Positions 6,856 through 15,156 of a DNA stretch of 20,868 nt are shown piece after piece (position 1 is the stretch's first letter; the number at the start of each line of letters is the position of its first letter). The position numbers were made by a program, and so were the translations under genes. The notes under the pieces are model-generated. The model was not told the origin of the DNA. It made no database searches and saw nothing but the letters and a program-made list of their open reading frames with translations. Source of the stretch: a virus; IMG/VR virus record IMGVR_UViG_3300020158_000019, positions 1 through 20,868 of that record; one strand, written 5' to 3'.

Positions 6856-7221
6856 TTAAGCAAATACTGCAATGCAAATGTTTGTTGAATTTACTATGCT
6901 TACACCTACCGCACCACATCCGATACGAACATAAGTTGTAGCTTGTGTATCTAAATAACCACTTAAATAATTTCCACTACTTGATGGTGGATAAAATCCC
7001 ATTGTTGTTGCGTATGTAGCAGTTGCCATTGCATTAGTAAAATTAACTGTGTAATTACCTGTGCTGTTATATGTTATTGAAGAAACATTGTATGATTTGT
7101 TAATTGTTTGAGCAGAGCCGTTATAACTTGCCCAAGCCTTTGCAGAGCCTTGAATACAGTTAGTTGTAGAAGTGCTATTAGTGCCGTCTGAAAGCGTTGA
7201 TATTGTTAGTGTGCCAGCCAT
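6856..7221 (-). CDS. Small fibre-tip protein, paralogue of the next upstream gene (121 aa)
   Basis: 121 residues. It begins MAGTLTISTLSDG and contains GSAKAWASYNGS, YNVSSITYNSTGNYTVNFTN and AMATATYATT, a beta-strand pattern known from short fibre-tip domains. The upstream neighbour (7231-7593) carries the same sequence of landmarks, so the two are tandem paralogues. The C-terminal thirds differ, as expected for a variable receptor-facing surface. RBS AAGGAT precedes ATG at 7221. Confidence 0.78.
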   Translation of the reverse strand: MAGTLTISTLSDGTNSTSTTNCIQGSAKAWASYNGSAQTINKSYNVSSITYNSTGNYTVNFTNAMATATYATTMGFYPPSSSGNYLSGYLDTQATTYVRIGCGAVGVSIVNSTNICIAVFA

Positions 7222-7230
7222 GATTTATCC

Positions 7231-7593
7231 TTATGAGCCATGAATTACAACAGTAACAGGGTTGCCGTCAGCAACGCCAACATAAGTTACGCTATAAAAA
7301 TTTAACGATGTTGTTGTAATTCCACCAGTTGATACAGGAATAATCCATGTCTGAGGAGAACCCAATGAAGTTCCCGAAATGATGTAATTAGCGTTAGGCA
7401 TAGCAGTTGTAAAATTCATTGTGTAATTTCCTGAGCTATTTCTAGTTACAGAGCTTACATTAAACGAATTATTAATTGCGGCAGTAGAACCTACAAAATT
7501 AACCCATGCTTTAGCAATACCAGTCATGCCGTTTTGAGTAGCAAGAACTCCGCTACTTGCTCTTAGTGTGTCGATTGTTAATTGACCAGCCAT
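7231..7593 (-). CDS. Small fibre-tip protein, first of a tandem paralogous pair (120 aa)
   Basis: 120 residues with the order MAGQLTIDTLRASSG, GIAKAWVNFVGS, FNVSSVTRNSSGNYTMNFTT and AMPNANYIISG, then a divergent end rich in Thr, Val and Ser. The AKAWVNF / FNVSSVT / GNYT.NFTTAMPNANY pattern is one I recognise from the ends of many phage fibres. It has its own RBS (AAGGA overlapping the previous stop, TAAGGA) and start at 7593. Probably a short adhesin or fibre tip, trimeric by family habit. Confidence 0.78.
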   Translation of the reverse strand: MAGQLTIDTLRASSGVLATQNGMTGIAKAWVNFVGSTAAINNSFNVSSVTRNSSGNYTMNFTTAMPNANYIISGTSLGSPQTWIIPVSTGGITTTSLNFYSVTYVGVADGNPVTVVIHGS

Positions 7594-7602
7594 AATTTTT
7601 CC

Positions 7603-8070
7603 TTAGACGATTACCCAATTAGAGCCTGTTGGTACTGTAACAGTTACTCCGTTGTCGATTGTTATATCTCCAGCACTCATAGCATTTTTACCAGTTGTAA
7701 TAGTATAGCTTGCTGTAACTACTTGCTCATTCTCAAAAAATATCTGATTGTTTCCGCCACCTGTAGCACCAGCCCCAATAGCACCCCATTCCGAGCCATT
7801 GTAGCCTTCAAATTGTGAATAGTCACTATTGAATCGTATATAGCCTGAGCTAGGACTGCTATCTCTCTGAGAAGTTGTGCCTACTGGTAATTTTTCTGAG
7901 CCAGTAATGGAAGTAATAACACCTAAATTGATACGAGCATTAGTAGCAGAAGTAGCTCCAGTACCGCCATTAGTAATAGATACAGAGTTATAAAGACCAG
8001 CAGAAGCATCTAACTGTCCGCTTGTATTTGTAAAATTTGCCAGTTGGCTTAAATTAAAGGCTTGTGTCAT
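7603..8070 (-). CDS. Short tail fibre protein with a shared C-terminal tip module (155 aa)
   Basis: 155 residues in three parts. The N-terminus (MTQAFNLSQLANFTNTSGQL, then LYNSVSITNGGTGATSATNA) is a common fibre leader. The middle (PVGTTSQRDSSPSSGYIRFN, then FEGYNGSEWGAIG) is a compact domain frequent in phage fibres. The end (FENEQVVTASYTITTGKNAM to SNWVIV) matches the end of the 797-residue fibre: 29 of 44 residues by hand alignment. ATG at 8070 overlaps the J-like gene's stop in ATGA, so it is translated directly after the hub and is probably the hub-proximal fibre. Confidence 0.83.
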   Translation of the reverse strand: MTQAFNLSQLANFTNTSGQLDASAGLYNSVSITNGGTGATSATNARINLGVITSITGSEKLPVGTTSQRDSSPSSGYIRFNSDYSQFEGYNGSEWGAIGAGATGGGNNQIFFENEQVVTASYTITTGKNAMSAGDITIDNGVTVTVPTGSNWVIV

Positions 8071-11000
8071 GCCGCACCCGTTCTATCAAAGGTTTGCTGT
8101 ATAAATATTTGGTTTACATCAGTTGGTGTATTAGCCAAAACATAATCTCCAAATCCAGCCGCATAGTCTGTAACATCATCTAATAGTACCCCATTTTGAT
8201 AAATGTTCAAAGCATCAGCTACATAGCTAAATGGATAAGTGTCTTGTCCTATTACTGAATTACATACTACATTTATTGGAGTTCCATTAGGAATATTCAA
8301 ATTATTATTAGCCCATTGGTATATAGCTAATCTTCCAGTTACTAGACTTGGAAAATTTGTAATAGTCTGACCAACAATATCATAATCTTGCTCATTTACA
8401 GCAATACCATTTAAGAACATAAATTCATAGCCGCTATATATTGTAAAGGTTGTAGCCGTATAATTATTAGCATTTACTAAATCTACATAGTTCAAAGTAA
8501 ACGCATCATAAGTGCCTGTAGTCGTATTGTATGGTCTGAATGAAATAATAGTAATGATGTCATATATATTAGCACCAACTCCAAGCGTTACATTGCCAGT
8601 AGAACCGCCTGTATCTGTAAAGTTAGAAGTATCTAACAAAGAACCATTTTTAAACACCCAACAATTATTGATTCTGTAATTAGCGTTTCTAGTTACATGG
8701 AACAATGTCTGACCGCTTGTAGCAGTAAATTGTTGCATTGTGTAATTGAAATCATCAGGTGGCTCAAAGCCTAATACTCTGCCATAAATATCAATGGTCA
8801 ATTTTGCTACTGCCGCTGTGTATGTACCCGCACCACCTGATAGGGCTTGTAGTGCGGGGATAGGAGCAAGAGAAGCAACTACCTTACCATCAGAATTATT
8901 GGTTACTTTAATCTCGCCTGTCCCAACGCTAGTTGTCCCTGTTTCAGTAATTTGTCCTGTCCTATGGTCTAGGTCAATATAATTAGTTCCATCAGGCAAT
9001 CCCGACCACAAAGACGGGTCATAGTTTGCAAAATCAGTAGGCACAAAAGACCCAGTAGTAGCCGCATAATCCGCTTGCCCAGTACCGAAGCTGAATTTTC
9101 TACTACCTCTATTTATAAAAATAAGAAAGTTGTTTGTGCTGAAAGTAGGTGATGCGGCAAACCATGTAAACAATGCTGGATTAGTTACTGGAGAAGATGA
9201 AGATTCATTGTAAATTCCAAAAAATGATTTTCCTCTAGGATTAGTAGTAAATCCTGTTCCTGTAATACTGTCTGCATAAGCTACAACAAGATAGCGTTGG
9301 CTAAACTGTAAAGTATATGGTCGCCATACTAATACTGAACTAGGTAAACTGAAATTTGATGTGCTAAGACTATTCACCATACGACTAAAGAAATAATAAT
9401 CTCCAGTAGGAAGATTAGTTATATCCACATTACCCATAGATGAACTTGGGTCATAAGGCAATCCGCTTGGTCTTACGGCAGTAGTGCCAGCAAAGAATCG
9501 TTGTCCATCCGTAGGGTTTGAGTAAATTGAGTACCAAACTTCTGCGTACTGTGCAATACCAGCAGAAGAAGAAGTAATTGCTAAAGTAATAGTAGGATTA
9601 GCACCATTAGGTGTCGTAGATGCCACTACAGGAGGCGGAATTGTTCCGAAGGTACTAGGGCTAGGCAGACCAGTATTTGGAGGAGGTGCGTATTGTGTAA
9701 TACTTACATCATCATAAACTGCGGGGTCATACTCTTGCAGAAGCAAAGAAACTGTAATACCCGAATCAGATTGAAAATTCTGTTCTACACGCAAGCATCG
9801 GAATAATTTAGCAACCCATCCATAATTGGCATTTGTTACAGATACAATATCACCCGCTTCTAATTCCAATCCAGTAAAGTTAATAGTTGTCTGAATTTGT
9901 AAATCTTGACGAGCCGACTTTAAAAAACGAGTAGCTAATAATTGAGCTTGAACATCGTTATTTACTAATGGCAAAGCAATAGTCTGACTATTCTGAGGTT
10001 CATTGGGGTACAGCAAAGAAGGGTCTACTTCTGATAAATCAATAGTGCTTGTATTGAAAGCAGAATTTAAAGTCATGTCAGGAAATTGACACTCTGCAAT
10101 ATTATAAGTATTAGATATATCTAAAGTAGTAATGGTGATAGCAGAAATCATATTGCTATCGTTGATATCCATTACTGATGGGGTAGATGGAGATTGAACT
10201 ACTATGCTCCATTGACCATAAATTTCATTGTATTTAAGCAAACAATCACAGCAAGCAGTCATATTTTGAAGATTGACCATTACTGATTTTGTTGTATCTA
10301 CTGCACCATTAAATTTAAATCTTGCCTGAGTAGATGGAACGCCTAGATGGTCATTAAATGTAATAAGTTCATTACTGTATGCAGTTAAAGCCGTAAGGCT
10401 TGCGGTATCAATCTGTGTTGGGTCAATAGCCGCACCATATACAGTATTGGTTAAATAATCATAGAGAACATCTCCAGTATTATTTGTAGAATTATTTATT
10501 TGAAATTGGGTCTGTGCTAATTGAGTTACATTAGCATTAGTATTATAAGTAAGTCTAATAATTGCAAAAACTGTGTTTGTCATCAGTTTTGTGCTATCCC
10601 ATGTATAAGTCAATCCATCAGCTTGCATTACTTCTATGGCAGTTGCCGTAGTATTGGTAGGATTTAATGAACCATTGTTATATAGATAAAAATGAATTAA
10701 ACCATTGACGGCTGTATCTACTGCTCCTGTTGATGTATCAATCAATCCAGTTACGCTTGTGCCATCTAATACAACTTTTTTTCCGCCATAAAAAATATCA
10801 CCGAATGTAATAGTAGATGCACCGCTATTAGTTACTTCGCTAATAGATACAACATAGTAAAGATTTTGATTGTCTGATGTAATAGAAAGGTCGGTAACTG
10901 TGCCACCAATAAAAGTGCTTCCATACACTACAGGCAATTTATTATTAGTTGCTGGAGGTACTTGGACATTTGAACCCGAATTAAGAGTTAATTGATTTGA

Positions 11001-11168
11001 GGTATTTTGGTCATAGCTAGGAGGTTTAGGTGCTGTTACGGCAGAAATAATAGAAGAAGCCATCATAGTGACTCCCATCATTATCAGTTGCGGTTGTCCA
11101 GTCCATACACCAATGACTACGACTACTGCACCGACAATAGCTCCTATAATTCCTCCGCCTCCGCCCAT
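8067..11168 (-). CDS. J-like tail tip / central hub protein (1033 aa)
   Basis: Large tail-tip protein, positioned as lambda J is, after the distal tail proteins and before the fibres. Residues 1-47 are glycine-rich and hydrophobic (MGGGGGIIGAIVGAVVVVIG, then further hydrophobic stretches to about 47), which is common in this hub family. The next ~450 residues look like a phage hub of the Phage-tail_3 kind (YGAAIDPTQIDTASLTALTA, then CCDCLLKYNE and LEAGDIVSVTN). The middle has fibronectin-like strands. Residues about 808-1033 hold three related modules around ...F.NG..L/V...Y.... : VFKNGSLLD, MFLNGIAVNEQDY, IYQNGVLLDDVTDY. It probably caps the tube and carries fibres. Start ATG 11168 lies 1 bp after the previous stop; its RBS is weak, so coupling is likely. 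Confidence 0.87.
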   Translation of the reverse strand: MGGGGGIIGAIVGAVVVVIGVWTGQPQLIMMGVTMMASSIISAVTAPKPPSYDQNTSNQLTLNSGSNVQVPPATNNKLPVVYGSTFIGGTVTDLSITSDNQNLYYVVSISEVTNSGASTITFGDIFYGGKKVVLDGTSVTGLIDTSTGAVDTAVNGLIHFYLYNNGSLNPTNTTATAIEVMQADGLTYTWDSTKLMTNTVFAIIRLTYNTNANVTQLAQTQFQINNSTNNTGDVLYDYLTNTVYGAAIDPTQIDTASLTALTAYSNELITFNDHLGVPSTQARFKFNGAVDTTKSVMVNLQNMTACCDCLLKYNEIYGQWSIVVQSPSTPSVMDINDSNMISAITITTLDISNTYNIAECQFPDMTLNSAFNTSTIDLSEVDPSLLYPNEPQNSQTIALPLVNNDVQAQLLATRFLKSARQDLQIQTTINFTGLELEAGDIVSVTNANYGWVAKLFRCLRVEQNFQSDSGITVSLLLQEYDPAVYDDVSITQYAPPPNTGLPSPSTFGTIPPPVVASTTPNGANPTITLAITSSSAGIAQYAEVWYSIYSNPTDGQRFFAGTTAVRPSGLPYDPSSSMGNVDITNLPTGDYYFFSRMVNSLSTSNFSLPSSVLVWRPYTLQFSQRYLVVAYADSITGTGFTTNPRGKSFFGIYNESSSSPVTNPALFTWFAASPTFSTNNFLIFINRGSRKFSFGTGQADYAATTGSFVPTDFANYDPSLWSGLPDGTNYIDLDHRTGQITETGTTSVGTGEIKVTNNSDGKVVASLAPIPALQALSGGAGTYTAAVAKLTIDIYGRVLGFEPPDDFNYTMQQFTATSGQTLFHVTRNANYRINNCWVFKNGSLLDTSNFTDTGGSTGNVTLGVGANIYDIITIISFRPYNTTTGTYDAFTLNYVDLVNANNYTATTFTIYSGYEFMFLNGIAVNEQDYDIVGQTITNFPSLVTGRLAIYQWANNNLNIPNGTPINVVCNSVIGQDTYPFSYVADALNIYQNGVLLDDVTDYAAGFGDYVLANTPTDVNQIFIQQTFDRTGAA

Positions 11169-11169
11169 G

Positions 11170-11592
11170 CTATATTTTCCAAGTATTTTGTAACTTCGTT
11201 GCTCCGTATCTACTAAAATCAGATTCGCTAAAACAAGAGAAATGAGCTTCTTTAATTTCTCCAGTATCTTTCATAGCATTTCCAATTTCCATAAATTTCT
11301 TAAATAACTTTAATGATGTCTTATCATTTTTTGAGTGCCAAATTATTTCATGCAAAGAAAAAGCATTTTCTATAAAAAAACAAGGGGCTTTTAATGCCAC
11401 CAAAATTCCGCTTCCATCTTCTGCTATCAATATAAATCCAGCACCAGCCAATACCATGCTTAATTGTTTATTAACATATTCCTCTGACCATGTTGCTTCA
11501 TCTTTTAATATGGCAAACTTATGCAATCTACAAAAATGTCTTAATAAATCATGTATTACAGGAAAATCAAATTTGTTTCCATATCTAATCAT
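11170..11592 (-). CDS. GNAT-like N-acetyltransferase encoded within the tail-tip operon (140 aa)
   Basis: 140 residues with the layout of a short GNAT domain: an N-terminal helix after MIRYGNKFDFPVIHDLL, a central beta hairpin AGAGFILIAEDGSGILVAL (about 49-67), a strand SLHEIIWHSK (79-88), a helix (about 92-108), and an ending SRYGATKLQNTWKI (127-140) like the GNAT C-terminal element. The expected V-x-x-x-x-R/Q-G/A-x-G/A acetyl-CoA loop is not obvious to me, so activity is uncertain. I recognise the opening and this tail-gene location from other phages. The gene overlaps the upstream gene by 4 bp (ATGA) and ends 1 bp before the J-like gene, so it is co-expressed with tail proteins. The substrate is unknown: tail or host protein, or an assembly factor without activity. 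Confidence 0.7.
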   Translation of the reverse strand: MIRYGNKFDFPVIHDLLRHFCRLHKFAILKDEATWSEEYVNKQLSMVLAGAGFILIAEDGSGILVALKAPCFFIENAFSLHEIIWHSKNDKTSLKLFKKFMEIGNAMKDTGEIKEAHFSCFSESDFSRYGATKLQNTWKI

Positions 11593-12182
11593 GTTTGTTT
11601 ACCAAAAGGCAAATATAGATTTGAAATTGTTGCTACTCTATTCATTGATGTATCAGTAGGATTATAAAATTGCCAACTAGCATTATTGGTAAATCTACCA
11701 GCAACTCTATTTTGTAAAATCATTTGAATATTAGCCGCATTTACTGTAATCAATCCAACATACATCCTAACTTCTTCCATCCATTGTTCGCCAATAGAAA
11801 AAGAATTGATATATCCATAAAAATATTGATATAGACCACCCATGCCTCCTGTAGTAAGAAGCTGTCCATTTGTATCAAAAAAGCCTTTCCACATTGTTAT
11901 TTGTGAGCCTTTTAAATTTGTACCTAAGACAAGGCTTAGCATTGATGTATCAATACCTATAAGCGTAATACTTGTTTGATTTGCAGTAGATTTAATATCA
12001 CGCTGAATCTTTCCGATATCTACAAGTTGTCCAAGACCATCAAATGGTAATGGGTCTACAGCAGTAATAGTCAATGCCGTAGGTGATGTAGAAAAACGAT
12101 ACTCACCTTCTCCTGTAACAATGCGAACAAAATCCGCATAGCGAATATTATTAGTATCTACTACTGGAGGAATTACATTCAT
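11589..12182 (-). CDS. Minor tail / tail-tip protein (197 aa)
   Basis: 197 residues, beta-rich. It contains FVRIVTGEGEYRFSTSP near the N-terminus, SQITMWKGFFDTNGQLL mid-protein, and NRVAGRFTNNASWQFYNPTD followed by MNRVATISNLYL near the end. The N-x-x-G-x-x-TN ... Q-x-Y-x-P-x-D pattern recalls minor tail proteins (lambda L / DUF2163-like) that sit between tape measure and hub. The gene is coupled on both sides by 4-bp overlaps. By position it belongs to the tail-tip complex that nucleates tube assembly. Confidence 0.72.
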   Translation of the reverse strand: MNVIPPVVDTNNIRYADFVRIVTGEGEYRFSTSPTALTITAVDPLPFDGLGQLVDIGKIQRDIKSTANQTSITLIGIDTSMLSLVLGTNLKGSQITMWKGFFDTNGQLLTTGGMGGLYQYFYGYINSFSIGEQWMEEVRMYVGLITVNAANIQMILQNRVAGRFTNNASWQFYNPTDTSMNRVATISNLYLPFGKQT

Positions 12183-12862
12183 ACAATAGCCTCAAATGCT
12201 TTGAATGCTTGATTCCAGCTAACAAACGAATCATTAGTCATAGGTATTAAAGTATAGTTTGGATATTGCTGAAGTATGACAGGAAAAGTTATTCCTGTAT
12301 AAGTAGAGCCGCCCATTGATACAGTAGTCCCGTATTGACCTATAACTGCATTTATTGGACTCGATAAGCTAGATATAAGGTTGCGATGAACAGGGATAGA
12401 AACAGTAGACCCACTACCACGCAATACATCAGATGTAGCAATATACGCATATCTCCCCACTTGGCAAAAATCTCCAGCCTTAACAATATAAGCTGTAGAA
12501 CTAATAGAAGGTAAAGAACCTAAAACTAATATTTTATTAGCGGATGCAATCTGCCATTGGCAAGTAGCTATTTGTCCCGAAGTCATGCTACCTTGATAGG
12601 CAACATAATTAACCCATCCAGTAGGAGTGAAGTTTAAATATTGTTCTAACGATTTATCGTAGTAACGAAGATTAGCTAATAAATCACGGCTCTGAGAATA
12701 TAGTTGGAAATTATTAGGTTTAAATTCAAATTGGAATGGCACATTAGTAACAATCTCACTTGTGCTAATTCGTTGATTACGGCTAATAGCTTGACCAACA
12801 AATCTTTGGTCAGTAATAGATACTTGTTCTGAAATAGAAAGGATAGTAGTTAGGTTTGCCAT
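12179..12862 (-). CDS. Distal tail protein-like (227 aa)
   Basis: 227 residues. The N-terminal half has ISISEQVSITDQRFVGQAIS-like wording and a strand-rich stretch (TNVPFQFEFKPNNFQLYSQS, then DLLANLRYYDKSLEQYLNF and GWVNYVAYQG), and the C-terminal half is beta-rich (AIVGRYAYIATSD-like strands, then PVILQQYPNYTLIP). It is the first gene after the tape measure, the usual place of the Dit/lambda-M-type protein that caps the tube's distal end. Its ATG shares an A with the tape-measure stop (TAATG). I recognise the family from other phages as an unnamed tail protein; the Dit assignment rests on position. Confidence 0.7.
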   Translation of the reverse strand: MANLTTILSISEQVSITDQRFVGQAISRNQRISTSEIVTNVPFQFEFKPNNFQLYSQSRDLLANLRYYDKSLEQYLNFTPTGWVNYVAYQGSMTSGQIATCQWQIASANKILVLGSLPSISSTAYIVKAGDFCQVGRYAYIATSDVLRGSGSTVSIPVHRNLISSLSSPINAVIGQYGTTVSMGGSTYTGITFPVILQQYPNYTLIPMTNDSFVSWNQAFKAFEAIV

Positions 12863-14805
12863 TATCTGCTCGCTGGTAAACTTCTTTGTGCATTTAGATT
12901 AGCCGCCCAAACTGCTTGCTGATTCTTAGCAAGAAACTGCGTTGCAGATTGAGTGTCAATGGCTGATAGATTTGCAATATATGGACCATTGTAAGTAACT
13001 CCACCGCCACCGCCCATTACATCGCTTAATTGATTATTAGGGACAATAGTTCCAGCACGATTTGGAATAAATAATTCGGGTCCATGTTCACCTACAAGGC
13101 TTGGCACTCCTACTGGAGGACTACCGCCATCGGCAAATCCTTGTGCCGCTAACATAGCTGTTTGTTGAGAACCAACATTTGTTCCATATTGCATTGCAGT
13201 TCCAATATTTAAACCGCCCATAAATCCAAACATTGAACTAATGCCTTGCATCATTAACATTCTTAATTGAATTTTAATAAGGTCTTTTATAATACTTGAA
13301 GCTAAATCACCAAAAGATATTTTCCCAGTTTCAACAAAATTATCTAATGCTGAATTCATATTTCCAGTAAAACTGGTAAACATATCTTCAGCCATTTTTC
13401 CGTAATTTTTAGAATCTTCTGCATATTGTTGAAACGCTTTATCCCATCCATAAGCGAAAGTTCTTTGAGCTTCAATAGCACCTTCTTCTTGTATGCGAGT
13501 AGTTTCAGCAAATGCTTTACCTAGTTCTTTTACTTTTTCAATTTGGTTATCATACTCAGCAAGAATTTTTTTATCTGCTCCACGACCAGCCGCATCTTCT
13601 CGCTTCTTAGTTATTTCATCAATTTTTTTGCTAGTATCATCTAATGCTTTTTGTACGGCTTGATATATTCTAGCTTCGTCTTTAGTCATAGCCAATATAG
13701 CTATTTCATTTCTTTGCTTCTGTTCACTAAATTCGATTTGTCTTTTATATTCAACAGATATTAATCTTGTTACTGCTAACATTTCTTCTAGCTTTTTAGC
13801 TTCGCTAGATAATTGTGTTGTTCTATCTTTCTGTGGAGTTACACCTTTAGCAGTAGTAGTCGGGTTCATTAGCTCTTTAGCAAAGGCTCTATCTGCTTCA
13901 CGTAGCTTGCCTACGTATTGGTCATACTCTTTTAATCGTTGGCTAAATGTATTGAACTTGCCATTAGCCATATCATCTAAAGTAAGTCCAACTAAATTTA
14001 CTGCGGCATTTATTGTTTGTAGAGCAGTAACAAAAAGCCGAACATCATAGATTACTGCCTTAAAAGCAAGTCCCGCTATGAACATAAAATCTTCCATAGC
14101 ACTTCCCGCTTTGTTCATTGCATCAAAAACAGTATTCATCGCTGGCAAAAAAGTAGCGGTAAACATTAAAGTAGTACGAGTAGCTTTAGCAGTAAGTTTG
14201 TCATGCAAGTCTGCGGCTGTTGCTACAGCATCCGCATATTTTTGCCATGCTCCATCACCTTCTTTGATTAGGTCGTTGAAATTGACCATATCTACACCAC
14301 GCATACCTTTACCCATTAACTGAATTTTTATATCAGTCATGGTTGCGATATCCCCTAGCTTGGCAATCCCAGCTACAGTTCGGTCAAATAGCTTTGCTGT
14401 GTCTCCGCTACTTAAATCTTTTAATGAGATGCCTACCTTTTTAAAGGCATCTTGCAAAGATTGAGAGCCCATAGCGGCTGAAGAAATATTGGCATTAAAT
14501 TTTTCTAATACTTTGCCTACATTGTCAAATTTACCGCCTGACATTTCTAAAGCATCGCCAATTTTTAATACGCTGGCAATAGTATGGTTAGTAGAATCGG
14601 CAGTATCAGAAATAGAATCTGCAAAGTCCATAGCGTGCTTTGCCATGCCAATAAAAGCCGCACCTACAGCTAGAGCCGCCATTGGAGCTTTAGCCGCTAA
14701 GTTGTTTGTAAAGTCATTTAGCGACTTTTTAGCCGATTCCATGCCCATTACAAAATCGCCTGTTTCTAAGGCTAGAACCACTCCAAGTCTTGCTGTATTT
14801 GCCAT
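12862..14805 (-). CDS. Tail tape measure protein (647 aa)
   Basis: Sets tail length and is later ejected into the host envelope. Start MANTARLGVVLALETGDFVM is the typical opening of these proteins. An N-terminal hydrophobic stretch spans about 34-56, and further hydrophobic helices lie near 210-275. Residues ~330-450 are charged and coiled-coil-like. The C-terminal part contains AYGWDKAFQQYAEDSKN and FGDLASSIIKDLIKIQLRML, typical of lambda-type tape-measure C-termini. The end has FADGGSPPVG, VGEHGPELFIPN and GTIVPNNQL. RBS GGAG lies upstream of ATG 14805. At the usual ~0.15 nm per residue, 647 residues predict a tail near 95-100 nm (inference). Confidence 0.95.
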   Translation of the reverse strand: MANTARLGVVLALETGDFVMGMESAKKSLNDFTNNLAAKAPMAALAVGAAFIGMAKHAMDFADSISDTADSTNHTIASVLKIGDALEMSGGKFDNVGKVLEKFNANISSAAMGSQSLQDAFKKVGISLKDLSSGDTAKLFDRTVAGIAKLGDIATMTDIKIQLMGKGMRGVDMVNFNDLIKEGDGAWQKYADAVATAADLHDKLTAKATRTTLMFTATFLPAMNTVFDAMNKAGSAMEDFMFIAGLAFKAVIYDVRLFVTALQTINAAVNLVGLTLDDMANGKFNTFSQRLKEYDQYVGKLREADRAFAKELMNPTTTAKGVTPQKDRTTQLSSEAKKLEEMLAVTRLISVEYKRQIEFSEQKQRNEIAILAMTKDEARIYQAVQKALDDTSKKIDEITKKREDAAGRGADKKILAEYDNQIEKVKELGKAFAETTRIQEEGAIEAQRTFAYGWDKAFQQYAEDSKNYGKMAEDMFTSFTGNMNSALDNFVETGKISFGDLASSIIKDLIKIQLRMLMMQGISSMFGFMGGLNIGTAMQYGTNVGSQQTAMLAAQGFADGGSPPVGVPSLVGEHGPELFIPNRAGTIVPNNQLSDVMGGGGGVTYNGPYIANLSAIDTQSATQFLAKNQQAVWAANLNAQRSLPASR

Positions 14806-15156
14806 TTATTTTTCTCCAAACAATACTGAGGGTGCATTAGGACTCATCATGGCAAAAGCCAATAAGTTGTCGCTTGCTAACTGTTTCTTGTCTTGTTCTA
14901 GTAATGGCGGGTACAAGTAATCATAGACCTGCGGGATAATGTCATTGAGTTTATATGGTGCAGAACCTTTTGGCAATACTTTGTTAAATTGTCCAGCCGT
15001 TAATGCACCAAGAACTTGAATGATTCCTAAGTTACCTATTACTCCATCGTTATACATAATGCAAATATCTGCAAAAGTGTCTTGGTCTATTACTGATGGG
15101 TCAGCTCCGTGTGCAGTCAAATAGGCTTTGACTTGCCTTCCGACTGACCTAATGAC
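14806..15156 (-). CDS. Tail assembly chaperone C-terminal (T) part, made by -1 frameshift
   Basis: This frame codes 116 residues plus stop and lies between the G-like gene and the tape measure. It has no ATG: the first initiation-type codon is TTG at 15120 and no RBS precedes it. The frame stays open upstream through the end of the G-like gene to the GGGAAAG heptamer at 15162-15156. A -1 slip there fuses 160 residues of the G-like protein to VIRSVGRQVKAYLTAHGADP and onward, giving a 276-residue product (15635-14806). The segment contains FADICIMYNDGVIG and LYPPLLEQDKKQL and is helical. In lambda the GT fusion binds the tape measure and recruits tube protein; I infer the same role. Confidence 0.85.
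   Translation of the reverse strand, partial: VIRSVGRQVKAYLTAHGADPSVIDQDTFADICIMYNDGVIGNLGIIQVLGALTAGQFNKVLPKGSAPYKLNDIIPQVYDYLYPPLLEQDKKQLASDNLLAFAMMSPNAPSVLFGEK

Noticed and set aside
6842-6919. Longer start for the 134-residue protein
   Set aside because: It would overlap the end of the upstream gene and encode a Cys-rich leader from an unrelated frame; the ATG at 6841 has a good RBS.
14489-14920. Plus-strand open frame opposite the tape measure
   Set aside because: Antisense shadow of a well-supported gene; no RBS and no recognisable domain. The same applies to the other plus-strand frames at 1817, 2531, 8794, 11007, 14078, 19178 and 20219.
14806-15120. Independent gene starting at TTG 15120
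   Set aside because: No ribosome binding site, and the frame is open upstream to a classic slippery heptamer; a frameshift extension explains it better.
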